From: Flammulina velutipes
Taxonomy: Eukaryota > Basidiomycota > Agaricomycetes > Agaricales > Physalacriaceae
DNA length: 64,000 bases
Direction of reading: 5' to 3'
NCBI GenBank assembly: GCA_011800155.1
Contig: CM022375.1
Span: 2,790,001 to 2,854,000, forward strand
In this document: piece after piece, positions 22,572-33,746 of the stretch
Position numbering within the stretch: the stretch's first letter is position 1
How the letters are laid out: every line of letters starts with the position of its first letter
Translations under genes and position numbers: made by a program
Notes under the pieces: model-generated
What the model was told of the DNA's origin: nothing
Seen by the model: only the letters and a program-made list of their open reading frames with translations
The model's database searches: none

Positions 22572-23399
22572 GGGCTACACACAGAAATCTCGACTTGACC
22601 ATGTACACAAAGCTGAAAAAGTCTGTGTACTTGTATAATTAGAGCATCTATCAGAGATATACATATTGGCTGTGTGTGAGAGAGACTTAGAGTGCGCGAA
22701 AGATATACTTAGTGAGCGCAACATGGTGGGAGAGATACTTAGCGCACGAAGTCAGTCCCAAGCGAGAGACTTAACGGGATGAAAGGTGATACTTAGTGGC
22801 ACTCTGTTGGCCATTATATCACTGACTCGCGATATGCAGCATAACCGACATGTGGCGCAGGCCGAGTGCTCATGGAAATGGTCACATGATTCTACACCGT
22901 GGCGCATGAACTGGTATGGAAAGTCGTGAGCACCGGGACCGGGGTGAGTCCAAACGTTGGACAACTCGAGCTCAGTTACGCTTTGTTGTGCCATTGGGAA
23001 AAGAAATAATTAAACACTTGTGCATCTTCAATGTGCTGCCAACTCGTACCTTCGTAGTTCAAAGGTCCCGCAAGAGGACTTAGCCTCAGCACTACCGTTG
23101 CGCACGCGGGCGTTGCCGGGAATGCCGGTGGCGTATTCATTCCTGTTGACACTGGGTATCTCTCCTCCTCTTGCTGAGTATCCCAACGTCCTAGCATTCT
23201 GCACTATGTATCTCTCTGATATGCGCTAAGTATCTCCCTGATGTACACTAAGTATCTCCTTTGCACAGACTAAGTATTACCACCATCATATCCTAATGAG
23301 TACTTATGGTTCTCATACACTCTAAAAACATAGAATCTCCTCAGATTTCGGCTTTGTGTACTGTGTACTTGGTTGAGTCGAGTTTTCTGTGTGTAGCCC
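22572..23399. mobile_element. Small TIR element with ATACTTAG subterminal repeats
   Basis: The ends are imperfect inverted repeats: GGGCTACACACAGAAATCTC on the left and its complement (GAGTTTTCTGTGTGTAGCCC) on the right, with similarity continuing about 40-50 bp. Inside the left end GATACTTAG-type motifs recur (about 22705-22790); inside the right end the complement CTAAGTATCTCC recurs (about 23215-23275). About 830 bp, no transposase frame. No clear target duplication was found. Interpreted as a MITE-like non-autonomous DNA element. Confidence 0.65.
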
Positions 23400-23567
23400 C
23401 GAGATAATATTTTGGCATTCAGGCCTTCATAGTTTTGTTTGGTAAACAAAAGCAACGAGCCCAGCCTAAATGCATTGCGCTGGTGGTAGGGGCGGTATTT
23501 TCCCCAAGGTTACAAAGTTGAATGCTTGCGTAGTAATTGGCTAATTACAGGTGTACTTATTTCAGTT

Positions 23568-26500
23568 TTAGTGTCCCCTCCACTCCCTGAGAGTGACTGG
23601 AGGAGCCTCCGCCTCCGGCACAGGCATATCTGGCGGAATCGAAGGACTAGGTCCTGGATACGCGACCTTGGGACGTGCGTAAGAATTCGCGCGGCAGTCT
23701 TTAACCAATCTAGCCATGATTCCTTTTAACGCCCCTCCGAGGTAGGTGGACCCCGCCCCGAAGTCATCCATTGCTTCGGTTACTCTTTCCTCGACGGTAT
23801 CGGTCCAGTAGTCCTCACAAAGTAACGTGATTTCAAAGTCCAGTATAGCGGGATATCTATGTGTGCCGGTGTTAGCACTCCTTTAACAATGTCAATGGAA
23901 TACACCACATACCTGGCGGTAAACCGGCAAAATGCTTCCTGTGCGATATTCCCTCCGTTGAGCTGTGCTTTGATGTTTCTAAGTGCGAGAACCTTTAACT
24001 TCTTGATTCCCAACTAGCACATTCATCAGCCGTCATACTTGATATGCGCGGTCTTGGAGACACATACCTTGTCGGCGAGGCGATACATCGACTTGGGTGA
24101 GCATGCAAAAGGCTGATCAAAGCGAGATCTAGCTTCTACCGGGCTTGTATACGTCGACTTCAGCTTTGCGAAATCGACCGTCTGAAAGTAAATGTAATGC
24201 AAAAGGGAACTCCATCTGCCAGAAAACATTAATGCTGTTTGGCATTAATGCGAGGCGACTACTCACGTTCGAAATGCCGTATCGCGTACAAAGACTTGGC
24301 GTCCGGTCCGGATGAACTTGGAATTTGTGCTTCGTTGCATTTCGCTGTCCGTGAATCAAAAAAGTGAGTTAGGGGATGGGGTTGAAAATGCTCACAGCAG
24401 CTTGCACTGGGTGGGTCGAAGATAGTGAAATTCAAATTTTATTTCACCTGTATATATCGTGAAATTCAAAGGAAGGATCATGAAAATCACTGGAAAGAGA
24501 ATGAAGTTCAAGTACAAACCATGACATTTGTTCATATACTTTTTTGCACAATTCACCATCTTTTTTCATCGGAATCCGCATGAACGTGAACCGGGAGCCA
24601 GGATGGTCACCCAATGATCAGTGGTTTTCACGGTCTAAGTGTAATGAGTTTCACGCGTCAAAGCGATGAAAAATTCGTGATATAACTGATTGAAATACAG
24701 CTAGTACAGGATCCAGAACTACTACTAACTGAACCAGAGCTCGAGGAGTGGCCCGCGCGGGAGAGCGAACGACGACATGATGTCGTGGGTGGCTAGCGCT
24801 CAGTACACAAGCCTCTCCCTTCTCTCTCCCTCAGTAGTCCTGCACATGTAATATCCCAGTTCTCGAACTGTAGAGATGGTTAGCAAATGGCAAACAAGCT
24901 AAAGTGAGTCAAATCACGTACTTGCGTATCTCGCCACGCCGCGGTGTGCAATAATTGTTGCCGGGTATGCCAAAATGGGATCGGATAGTCATGGTTCAAG
25001 TTCGATTGCCAGGCAAAACCATGCGACACAGGCGGCACAACGAAATGGGAACTCCCTGTTGTCGGAGTGAGAGCGATAGTTCCCGCACTTAGTCGTGTTC
25101 AGCACACATTTAGGCAATTTGAACTGTAGAATCTGAGTAAAAGGGGTAGAATGGATGATTGATAATACCTCGTAGGCAGTCAACGCCGCTAATACGAGAG
25201 GCTGAGGGAACAAGCTTCCTCGTCGTTGTGCCCAGCACCTTCATTTGCCCGTGTCAAGTCTGGAATTCATTGTTGAGTTAGAATGATCCATAGTGAATGG
25301 AGACGATAGCGCACCTCTTTCCTTGGAAGCATCCTCATGTCGCTCTCTACATCCACCTCGACATTATCGAGTGATTATTTCCCCTCCCGCGTCATCTGTG
25401 TCGTCTCCCGGGTGGCCTATGTTTCGTTGAGAGGTGTCCGAGGCCGGGCTATGAAGGGGATGGTGTACATCGCGCAATCGACATGATGGCTCACAAGGAA
25501 GAAGCAATGCGTGGGACTTGGCAAATTGGTGGTTTGGGTTATGATGTCATCGGCTCCACCACCACACATCGCGCTTCGCGTGACGACAACGACGGCGCAC
25601 ATTAACACTTTTCAGGAATCCAAGATACGGATGGCCTTCAGACTCTAAGTGACAAGGATAAATGATACATACACTGGACACCACTGTCCCTTTTCATTAC
25701 AAAAGCAATGATTTTCACTCCATTTCACTGACCTCGAACTGAACGGCTTCTTTCACAATATTCTCAATGACATTGAATTTTCATTGTCTGGTATATGAAA
25801 TAAATATTCACTGATTAGGGGCATGAATTATGAACTTCACGTTGCGAGACCATGAACTTCATGTACTTCGGCCCGTTCAGTGTTGTGAGAAAGGTTTTCC
25901 GAGTCGTCGGTCTTTCCCTTCGAAGTCTCCAGTTTCTCTTCCGCCTGAGGAGATGGCACTGGTTTTTCTCCGTCCCTAAAACAAGGCTTGAGAGATGCAA
26001 CGAGAAAAGAGTGGGAGTTATTCACAGTGCCAGCGCAGATGGGATTAAGGTAATCTCCTCGTCATCTTCGAGATCGCTATCAGAATCGTAGCCATAAATG
26101 CTAGAATCCGCCTCTGCTTGATCATGAGGCGGCTCAACCAAGTCGATGAAGACATCCTCGGAGCCTTCGAAGCCGTCCGCGCTGACTACGGGCGATGTTA
26201 AACAATAGGAATCGAGGCAGTGCGGTTACGCACGAAGAAGGTTGAGATCTTCACAAGCGAATTTGTGGAGGATCGCGGAGCTTGCATAGAGTCTTTGGCG
26301 CCGCCGTGTTTACCACGCTTGGAGTAGAGGAAGAACTTGGAATCGATCAGATCTCCCGTGTGGATAGTGTTGGCGAGGGCGGCTGCGGGCAGGGTTGGAA
26401 CGGACGTCTTTACGACGTGTCGGGGACCCAGATCGACCGTGAAACTGAATTCGACGGTGTCGGAGTTATACGTTGTGGGGATGTATTCAATATGGCTGAT

Positions 26501-26856
26501 GAGTATGATAGCATCCCTGGACGATGTTGCTTTTTCGACGCGTAGGCGCGTGCCATCTGGCCACGTTATTTCGCAGTGTATTCGATTTATGGAGAGGTGA
26601 TCGGAAAACGTGGTAAACCATTTCGGTGAAAGAACAAGCTGCAGAGCGACGTGTTCACCGAGCTGGAGGGGGATCGTAAGAGATCACTTGAAAATGGATA
26701 AAGGCTTACTGATGACGACTCCGGCTTGACGAGGCAGAATGTCCAGCCAAGGCCGCATTGTTTGCTGGTAATTCTTCCTGAGGGGGCGTCGAGAGTCTTC
26801 CATGCTACATTCACGGTTGAGTGATACGTTACCTTTTCATTTGCAACGTGTTCCAT
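23568..26856 (-). pseudogene. MATH-like/BTB domain gene broken by frameshift and insertion
   Basis: Basidiomycete BTB protein, normally a Cullin-3 adaptor or scaffold. 5' part: exon 26856-26710 (VNVAWKTLDAPSGRI), exon from 26662 (ITWPDGTRLRVEKATSSRDA, HTGDLIDSKFFLYSKRG), a one-base frameshift near 26296 before RLYASSAILHKF, exon 26185-26026 (YGYDSDSDLEDDEE), exon from 25975. 3' part: exon ending 24267 (QVFVRDTAFRT), 24215-24068 (SSLLHYIYFQTVDFAKLKS, SPKSMYRLADK), 24013-23913 (LGIKKLKVLALRNI), 23856-23568 (PAILDFEITLLCEDYW to the stop). All four introns whose two ends can be placed on either side are 47-57 bp. The halves are separated by about 1.5 kb of element-like DNA inside the region linking the two BTB portions. 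Confidence 0.75.
24425..25840. mobile_element. Insertion-like sequence with GTGAA(A/G)TTCA ends
   Basis: Left end GTGAAATTCAAATTTTATTT; right end, read on the other strand, GTGAAGTTCATAATTCATG. Both ends are followed by repeated TTTCA/TGAAA motifs, while the middle is a different, GC-richer sequence without a transposase frame. It separates two blocks of one BTB gene. Exact borders and a target duplication could not be set. Confidence 0.5.
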
Positions 26857-27235
26857 CGTCAGAGCTATGTGATGGTGAGACGCAAGGAGGTGTCCTCGTG
26901 TAAGAAAGAGTTATAGAAGAATCGCTACTAGTCACATGCACCTCCCAATTGGCGCGCGTCTAAAGTGACCTAGAAAGCATAAGTGTGGACATGAGGATAT
27001 TTTTAGCAGCAGCTATCCGATCTGGTGAAGCAAAACGAGCCTGTGTCGCCGTTGGACATTGATAACGAGAACTTTGGGTATAACATGCGCCACAATTTGG
27101 ATGATGGGGGATGGAAGACAATGTGCGGATGTCCGGCCCGACTTTATTTCAGCGCAGACGCGGCGTCGAAGGGTCATATCCTCGATGGTAGAATTAATAA
27201 TTTAGCATTCTTACACTGCTGCAATAATGTCCTAT
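26857..27235. other. Intergenic, nothing recognised
   Basis: Lies between the start of the BTB pseudogene and the 3' end of the F-box gene on the same strand; no frame or motif stands out. Confidence 0.35.
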
Positions 27236-28558
27236 TTAAAATTTATACTCTGAAGATACTTTCCCTCCTCGTAGGTTGACGATATGATTTAGGAGTCTAT
27301 GAAAAATCCTCCACTCGGGATCAGCGAGCACGATCTTCTTGAGTCGAGGAAGGTCTCCAGACTCCAGTGCTGAGAAAATGTGTGCTTCCACGTTGGTGTC
27401 AAATTGCAAGGTTCTGACTTCCTTTATCTTGTCCAGAAATTGGTGGAGTTTGTTGGGACTCATGAAGCAAGCATTCCCGTGAAAGCAGTCGATGGTGAGT
27501 GATTCCAGTCTGCGTAGTGAGTAGGGGAGAGTGGGTATTTCGACGTAGTCGAAATCCCTCCGAGGGCGGCCGAAAGCCAGGCGGAGACGGCGCAGTTCTG
27601 GGGTATGGAAGAGTTTCATGAATGCGGACATGGCACCGGTTGCGAAAGTGTTCTCGACAAGTGACATGTTTTGCACGGTGTAGAGAGTTACGTGGGTGTT
27701 GATTCGGGGGATGGTTTGAGGTGAAAGGAAGAATAGATGGAGGGTGACGAGGTTCTTCAAGGTATGGATGCGCATGCTGGGATGACTCCATGCAGATAGA
27801 TGCTCGATTTTGCCTGAAGGAACTGTCACATGGCACAGATGCCGTGTGGGTATCCTCTTGTCCCATCTGCCGATGGAGACTTCGAAAGAGCGGATTTTCG
27901 GAGCGTTTTGGAATGCAGTGATCGTCTCGCCAGTCAATTGTTCAGTGACGAGTACGTTCAAGCTGACAAGGTTACGAAAGTCCAAAGATGATAGTAGAGC
28001 ATTGATAGTAGAGCTCTTGCCTGCGATGCATAAGGAGTTCCATCGATTGACGGAGCTCACGATGCATTGGAGGAAGACATGGCGGAACGCTCCAAATTCG
28101 TCTAGCGACGCAACATTTGTCCTGATATTCACGAAGAGTTCAAGCGACGAGGATTGCGCCAGTAGCTTATCGATTCGAGTCTTCCACCTGCGCGCATAGT
28201 CCTCCTTACTACGGCAGGGCGATCGTCGGAGTACCATATCTGCTTCGCTGGGAAGAACGAGGTAGATGTGTTGCCACATAGCCAGATATACTCGCGAAAC
28301 AGCGTTCCAGCGTTGACAAACTAGAGGGATGACCCAGCGCGCCCCGAGAGGGTCTGAGGAATCGACGTGAGTTGGAGATGGGATAAGCTCCCCGGTAGCA
28401 GTGACCATTGGCTCGTACGCGGCCCACCAGAAAATATGCATGAGGACGTCGTCGGGAGCGTCGGACATTGGAGAGAACATTTGCTCTGCGTCGTTGGAGG
28501 AAGGGAGGGAGCGATGTGTTTGGTTAAATTCTAGCAGTCGATTCATCGAGGAGAGCAT
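27236..28558 (-). CDS. F-box protein, IFWWA family, 440 aa
   Basis: Single exon. The F-box is at residues about 33-95 (DAPDDVLMHIFWWAAYEPMV, then GARWVIPLVCQRWNAVSRVYLAMWQHIYLV split by an insert). It is followed by a long leucine-rich part (LRRLRLAFGRPRRDFDYVEI, LRRLESLTIDCF). The paralogue is at 34089. Upstream both carry a TATA-like box in a shared context (TTATAAAAGCCAGGCGTC here, read on the gene strand). Likely SCF adaptor. The two copies flank four of the eight small secreted protein genes, so the region duplicated together or was assembled around them. Confidence 0.82.
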   Translation of the reverse strand: MLSSMNRLLEFNQTHRSLPSSNDAEQMFSPMSDAPDDVLMHIFWWAAYEPMVTATGELIPSPTHVDSSDPLGARWVIPLVCQRWNAVSRVYLAMWQHIYLVLPSEADMVLRRSPCRSKEDYARRWKTRIDKLLAQSSSLELFVNIRTNVASLDEFGAFRHVFLQCIVSSVNRWNSLCIAGKSSTINALLSSLDFRNLVSLNVLVTEQLTGETITAFQNAPKIRSFEVSIGRWDKRIPTRHLCHVTVPSGKIEHLSAWSHPSMRIHTLKNLVTLHLFFLSPQTIPRINTHVTLYTVQNMSLVENTFATGAMSAFMKLFHTPELRRLRLAFGRPRRDFDYVEIPTLPYSLRRLESLTIDCFHGNACFMSPNKLHQFLDKIKEVRTLQFDTNVEAHIFSALESGDLPRLKKIVLADPEWRIFHRLLNHIVNLRGGKVSSEYKF

Positions 28559-29672
28559 TCAAGGGAGAGCTTAGGGTCTTGGAGGCGACAGAGTTGGGGG
28601 AGAGAGATGGTGATGGTGGCTAAGGAAGAGACGCCTGGCTTTTATAAGCCACATTTTAGCGTTATTGTTCCCAATCAGGCGACCACAAGGCTCTGTAGGT
28701 GCCACTAAACGGAAGTCAAGTGGACTGAACGGCAAGGAAGACTTTCATATGCACCAAGGGTACATGATTGTCGTAGGAAGGCAGAAGTGCTGTGTGGTTC
28801 GGTAGAGGAGATGGAATTTGACGCGCGAAAGATTCGGGCCAGGTAATGCGAAAAATCAATTGATTGCACTACAAGTATTGTTATATGCGGAGAGGGAGAA
28901 AGCCTCCGATACGCGACAGCGACAAACAGGCGATATTCTCGCTGGCATCGCGCCGGCCAAAACGGACGGCTCTCCGTGCATGAGATAGATTAGGGGCAAT
29001 TGAATCCGATCGACATACAGGGAGCGCAGTGGAGATGACGGGAGAGGTTGTGAACCTCTAGAAAGGTTGGAAAATGGAAGGCAGCGCAGAATAACAGACT
29101 CGCATGTAAACAGGGCATTGCCGGTCCTCAGCCTCCAAAATCAATCTGACGCGACGACGTGCTGGACTCAAAGATCGACATCGGCACCCAACCCATCCCA
29201 TCCCTTGCACGCGCGATGTTGCAGTCGACGAGGAGGACGGCGGAGTGGCGGTCTCGTGTCGCGTGGAAGAATGGCATACACGTCGGACGGGGTTCGCAGG
29301 ACCAGACCTACGGGTGTATCGATATAGTGGAGGAAAGCCGAGATTGGGACCTCCCAGCCGAATTCACCCGTCAAAGACCGGCATCAGCAACCCATCCTAT
29401 GCGCGCGCGACGTTGCGTGAGACCGGGTGTACATGTGAGCGAACGACGGAAGATGACGCGATGACGGTTGAAAGAAAAGGTCTGGAATTTGTCGGTGTTT
29501 GTCATCACCATTGGCATGTGGCGCAGGCTTTGCATCTTCGTTAACAGCCATCCGATGTGATTATCAGCACATACAGAGCGTTGCAATGAGAATATACAGC
29601 ACTTAAACTAGTATTGGAGATTTACAAACATGAGCACCACAATCTGCATTGCAGATTACGGTAAAGGTATAA
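28559..29672. other. Intergenic, promoter of F-box gene and one MTN unit
   Basis: Contains the TATA-like box of the F-box gene (about 28640). On the minus strand at 29505 is ATGACAAACACCGACAAATT, just below a GTGGCGC motif at about 29517. This is the interleaved unit seen after most small secreted protein genes. No conserved protein could be followed beyond the first 8-10 codons. Confidence 0.4.
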
Positions 29673-30131
29673 TTATGCTAACATCCTCCGCTTTCCACGT
29701 ACGTTTCCCGCCGTCGGGGCATCGTCCTTATACTCCTTCCCAGCCCTCTCACCATCAAATTGCGCCGCCATATCCTTCTCCCACTTTCTCCACTCCCTCA
29801 TCTTCTGTGCCTCCGGGGTTGTATCACCCTCCGCTATCAGCCCTATGCCCGCATCGATCTCTTTGAATATCGGGACATACGCAGCGACCTTCGTGTCGAC
29901 GTCGACGCCCGCCCAGTTCGTCTCTTTGAGTTTTGCGTCCTTCTCGGCGATGGAGTCGAGCCGCTCTTTGAGGGTGCGATTGTCCTCGGGTTGGGTGCCG
30001 GGAGTCAGATCTATTGTGTCGTCTCGTCCGACGCGCGATAGACCGACAGCCGTTGGGGCTGCGTGCGCTACCGTGGCGAAGATGATGGCGAATAGGGCGA
30101 GTAGTATTGGGTATTTCGTTGGGGAAAGCAT
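29673..30131 (-). CDS. Small secreted protein 1 of cluster, 152 aa
   Basis: Signal peptide at residues 1-24 (MLSPTKYPILLALFAIIFAT, cut expected around AHA-AP). The mature part is charged and helical with no cysteine (NRTLKERLDSIAEKDAKLKE). Closest relative is the copy at 33309 (same SRVGR, NRTLKERLDSI and EIDAGI blocks). A GKRR site lies four residues from the end. Upstream is a TATA-like CATATAAAAG (plus-strand reading), then GACTGTGGCG at 30181-30190 followed by a second GTGGCG. Function unknown; secreted effector-like or peptide precursor are possibilities. Confidence 0.75.
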   Translation of the reverse strand: MLSPTKYPILLALFAIIFATVAHAAPTAVGLSRVGRDDTIDLTPGTQPEDNRTLKERLDSIAEKDAKLKETNWAGVDVDTKVAAYVPIFKEIDAGIGLIAEGDTTPEAQKMREWRKWEKDMAAQFDGERAGKEYKDDAPTAGNVRGKRRMLA

Positions 30132-30377
30132 TTCTGGTGAGGGGTATTACAGTCATTCAGCCCTCATATAAAAGAATCTTGACTGTGGCGACCGTGGCGG
30201 GGGAGATCTACATCAGGAAACCGTTTTGATCACTCAGTGACCGTGGCCGCTTTTTTTCTCATGACCGGTAGGCGCCTAATGCTGACTTGTTCAGAAGTAG
30301 GAGGACCTACATACGGGAATTTCTGGCAGAGTTAGACCTAGTAAACATTTCAATTCCCTAGAGTTTACTGTCATAAA

Positions 30378-30908
30378 TCATTGGTGAGTATCCGGGGCGC
30401 TGGATTCCTCTATGGTGCCTTCAAGCTTTCTCTCAATCTTCTCCTGCCACCTTATCCAGTAACTCACCCTCTCTGTTTCACTATACCTCTCATATTGGCC
30501 TTTCTCCACGTCCTCATCTTGATCCTCCTCTTCCACCACCTCCATATCCTCCTCTTCCTCTTCCTCCTCCATATCCTCCATGTCCTCATCATCCTCCTCT
30601 CTATCCGCTTCCTCCTCCTCCATATCCTCATCTTCTTCAACATCATCCACCAGCAACGTCAAAAAATCAATAAACTGCAATATCGGCCTATACACATCCA
30701 TCTTCCTTTCCCTATCCATCCCATTCAAGTTCACGTTCTTCCCCTCCAACTTATCTCGCTCCCGTTCGATGGAGCCGAGGCAATCAGGAATGGAGCGACA
30801 GTCGGGTGGGTCCAGGTCCATTGGTGCAGCGTGTGTTACAGAGGCGAATATGTATACAATGGTGAATAACATGAGGAGAAGTGGGGGTGATTTCGTTCGG
30901 AGGAACAT
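30378..30908 (-). CDS. Small secreted protein 2, acidic, 176 aa
   Basis: Signal peptide (MFLRTKSPPLLLMLFTIVYI, ending THAAP), then a conserved start with two cysteines (CRSIPDCLGSIERERDKLEG) and MDVYRPILQFIDFLTLLVDD. A long Glu/Asp tract follows (about residues 90-135) and the family tail YERYSETERVSYWIRWQEKI. It belongs with the copies at 31488 and 36247 (TKS subgroup). The acidic tract is an expansion of the DDDEDEDMEEDEE segment of the copy at 31488. Upstream TCTTATAATG, but no GACTGTGGCG element. Confidence 0.7.
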   Translation of the reverse strand: MFLRTKSPPLLLMLFTIVYIFASVTHAAPMDLDPPDCRSIPDCLGSIERERDKLEGKNVNLNGMDRERKMDVYRPILQFIDFLTLLVDDVEEDEDMEEEEADREEDDEDMEDMEEEEEEEDMEVVEEEDQDEDVEKGQYERYSETERVSYWIRWQEKIERKLEGTIEESSAPDTHQ

Positions 30909-31487
30909 AGTTGGGGGTTAGGTTGACGCTCAGAGCGGTGGTGGTGAGGTTTCTTATAATGTACATTAGACTGTTACTTGGTTGCTCTGTTGTTATATGT
31001 ACGAGCAATTGTGAGCAACGGTTTCTAGGTACGTCGATATGAGGGTTCTATGTGCTCTTTGACGATCCCTGCGCCACACTGTGGGTCCATTCGTTCTCAA
31101 CGGTAAAAATCCTTGACTGCCCCGGAAAGCAATACTTATGTTCCGCTGCGTTCAAAATGGCGTAACAGCCATCGCGTCGCCCGTTGACACCTTGTCGCGG
31201 ATCTTCATCGCTTAGTGACGTCGGCGTTGCTTTGACGAACGGCAAGTACCAGGATGCGACGGGTAGGTATGCTTGGATAAGCAGTAATCTGCAAGTCGAC
31301 TCTCGTACAAAGTGTGTGCGTCACCCAAGAACGACGATCAACCAGATAGGTATAGTCGACGATGCTCAGCGAGTCCGGAGGTGCGATCATCTATTTTGCT
31401 CCAGTCATTTCTATCATAATAAGTTCGAATCACAGGTTCAAGTTGACGGTGTAGTGCTAGCGAAGATTTCATTTCCCTACGCAGCCA

Positions 31488-31916
31488 TCATCGAGTATAT
31501 ACTTCTTCCCCCTTCTTCATGGGTCCATAAAGCTTTCCCTCGATATTTTTCTGCCACTTTATCCAGTAACGCGCTTTCCTTTCTTCGCTATACTCCTCAT
31601 ACTGGCCGTTCTCCGGCTCCTCATCCTCCTCCATGTCCTCATCCTCATCATCATCCACCAGCAGTGTCAAAGAATCAATAACCGCTAATATCGGCCTATA
31701 CACCTCGATCTGCTTATCCTTATTCATCTTATTTACCCTCTTGCCCTCCAGTTTATCATTCTTCAGTTCGATAGCTTGGAGACATTCTTGAACTGTGTTA
31801 CATTCGGGTTCTATTTCGCCGCGAGACACACTGGCAGCCGGTGCCGCGTGCGTTAGAGTGGCGAATATAAGAGCGAATAAGATGAGAAGTGCGGAGGATT
31901 TTGTTTGGAATAGCAT
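31488..31916 (-). CDS. Small secreted protein 3, 142 aa
   Basis: Signal peptide MLFQTKSSALLILFALIFAT ending THAAP. The mature part has two cysteines (CNTVQECLQAIELKNDKLEG), IEVYRPILAVIDSLTLLVDD, a short acidic tract and YEEYSEERKARYWIKWQKNI. Closest to the copy at 30378. The predicted start context (TGTTTGGAATAGCAT, plus strand) is shared with other members. Function unknown. Confidence 0.72.
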   Translation of the reverse strand: MLFQTKSSALLILFALIFATLTHAAPAASVSRGEIEPECNTVQECLQAIELKNDKLEGKRVNKMNKDKQIEVYRPILAVIDSLTLLVDDDEDEDMEEDEEPENGQYEEYSEERKARYWIKWQKNIEGKLYGPMKKGEEVYTR

Positions 31917-32289
31917 GTTGCGTTGTTGAGTCAGAGTTGTTATGTTATAATTCTATCACTGGGATTGGTTATATGAGTAATTTTCAAGCGGTGGAACAGC
32001 AAGAGTTTCGTCAGTTGTGTTTCGTGTTCACTGCGCCACACTATGTTCGAGATTGGAGTGGCCCCGGTGAGCAATACGTTCCAGTGCGCTCGAAATGAAG
32101 TGGCGGGTACGAGTCGGCATAGCCTCTGTTGAGCGTAACAGCCTTCGCATCGCCCGTTGTCACCATGTACAGTGCACCTGGTCGGAATCTTCATTGCTTA
32201 TTGACGTAGACATTGCTTGAACGAATGGTAACGGTTATGTAATGCATGCAGCAATCTGAAAGTCGACTCGCATACGAAATCGACGTCAA

Positions 32290-33030
32290 CTAGACGGGTA
32301 GAGAAGTGTACAGCCGACGATGCTCAAAGAGCTCGAAGATTGAAAGAAGCTGGGAGGGATTGTCGTTACGGGGAACGAGAGTGCGTCTCTGGAACGGGAG
32401 GCATATGGAACGGAGGGGAGATTGGAAGTGTTTTGCAAAAAGCGCCCACGTCGGAGAAGGGGACGAACATTGCTCTTTCTCTATGGCGCTGAAGGTGAGG
32501 GTGAAAGTGATGCATTGTGGTAGGTACGGTACGTGGTGCGGTACAGTAATGGAATCGCCAGGGAACTTAGGCGTCGACGTCTGCATTTCCTTGCATATGG
32601 GACGCCTAGTGTCAACAGGAAGCTGTTCTATTGCTCGTAGGTACGACGCTGGGAAGGGAGATGAACTTTGTCCAGGTCGCGGGTCGGGTGTCTGTTCGAG
32701 GAGGCGCGATCGTAGGTTCCAGAGATCGCTAGGACGGCCGAGAGATAGTCTGGTTGCAGGCGATACGAAAGCATTGCAAGGTGCGGAAGCGTACATTGAG
32801 GCGCTTACCGACGAGTAGATACCAGCATGCTAGTAGGGAGATGAACGTGTCAGTAACGGACGACGGCGACGCACCTTCATACCGATTGGACGACGTGCAG
32901 ATTCTCTAAGAATGATCCCTCCGAGCAAGCGTTTAGGCGTACGAGAAGAGCAAAGAATCTAAAGGCGACGGTCGTAGTCGGTCGTGGTGGTACGGTGAAA
33001 GAAGATCTTGAGTTTACCTTTGTTTGCCAT
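32290..33030 (-). other. Interleaved MANK unit with uncertain downstream frame
   Basis: Starts at 33030 with ATGGCAAACAAAGGTAAAC, just below GTGGCGCACGC (about 33052). Similar starts occur at 21905, 29505, 36034, 37550 and 40077. G|GTAAAC could be a splice donor here and at 36034. A 168-codon frame at 32796-32290 lies downstream but has no counterpart in the other units, so it may be chance. Confidence 0.35.
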
Positions 33031-33308
33031 TGCTATGTACGGGAATAGTGTGGCGCACGCGGCACATCTGAGCAAAGTGTTTAGTAGAAGAAAACTGATG
33101 GGAAAGGAGCAATGAATTGGACGTTCCAAAGATTAAGCTTATAATACGTATACAAAATGTTGGGATGAAGGGGGAGCGATGAAAGTAAGATTGAAGAATG
33201 CTGATGCACGGAGCACGGGCCGTATTCCACATTCTGTGTACTGCCAGAGGTATCGATATGGATCAATAGATATGTATATGTTATCTCCTATTCAGCTCAT
33301 ATCTTCCT

Positions 33309-33746
33309 TTACTTACCTGTGTTTCCCGCCCTCGGGGAATCATCCTCCTCTTCCTGACCTGCCATCTCGGCCTTAAGCTGCTTCACCATCTCGGCCTCCC
33401 ATTTCCTCCAATCCCTCATCTGCCGTGCCTCCGCCGATGAATCATCATCCGCCACAAGCTTTATACCCGCGTCTATCTCTTTGAGTAGTGGCACATAAGC
33501 GGCAACCTTTGTTTTCACGGCGACGTTCGTCCAGTCCGTTTCTTTTAGTTTGGCTTCCTGCTCAATGATGGAGTCGAGGCGCTCCTTTAGCGTGCGATTG
33601 TCTGCGGGGGCATCTTCCTTGAGCTTCAGTGGCTCGCCACGTCCAACTCGGGATACACTGACAGCCACCGGGGCTGCATGTGTTACCGCAGCGAAGATTA
33701 TAGAGAATAGCACGAGTAGTATAGGGTATTTTGTTGGGAAATACAT
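33309..33746 (-). CDS. Small secreted protein 4, 145 aa
   Basis: Signal peptide MYFPTKYPILLVLFSIIFAA ending THAAP. The mature part is charged and helical with no cysteine (NRTLKERLDSIIEQEAKLKE, AYVPLLKEIDAGIKL, MRDWRKWEAEMVKQLKAEM). It is the sister of copy 1 at 29673. Upstream TCTTATACG is TATA-like, but the GACTGTGGCG element is not present; the position has GATGACCG instead. Function unknown. Confidence 0.74.
   Translation of the reverse strand: MYFPTKYPILLVLFSIIFAAVTHAAPVAVSVSRVGRGEPLKLKEDAPADNRTLKERLDSIIEQEAKLKETDWTNVAVKTKVAAYVPLLKEIDAGIKLVADDDSSAEARQMRDWRKWEAEMVKQLKAEMAGQEEEDDSPRAGNTGK

Noticed and set aside
30381..30869. 162-codon plus-strand frame, hydrophobic
   Set aside because: It is the antisense of the Glu/Asp-rich secreted protein 2; the Leu/Ile richness is a by-product of acidic codons on the other strand.
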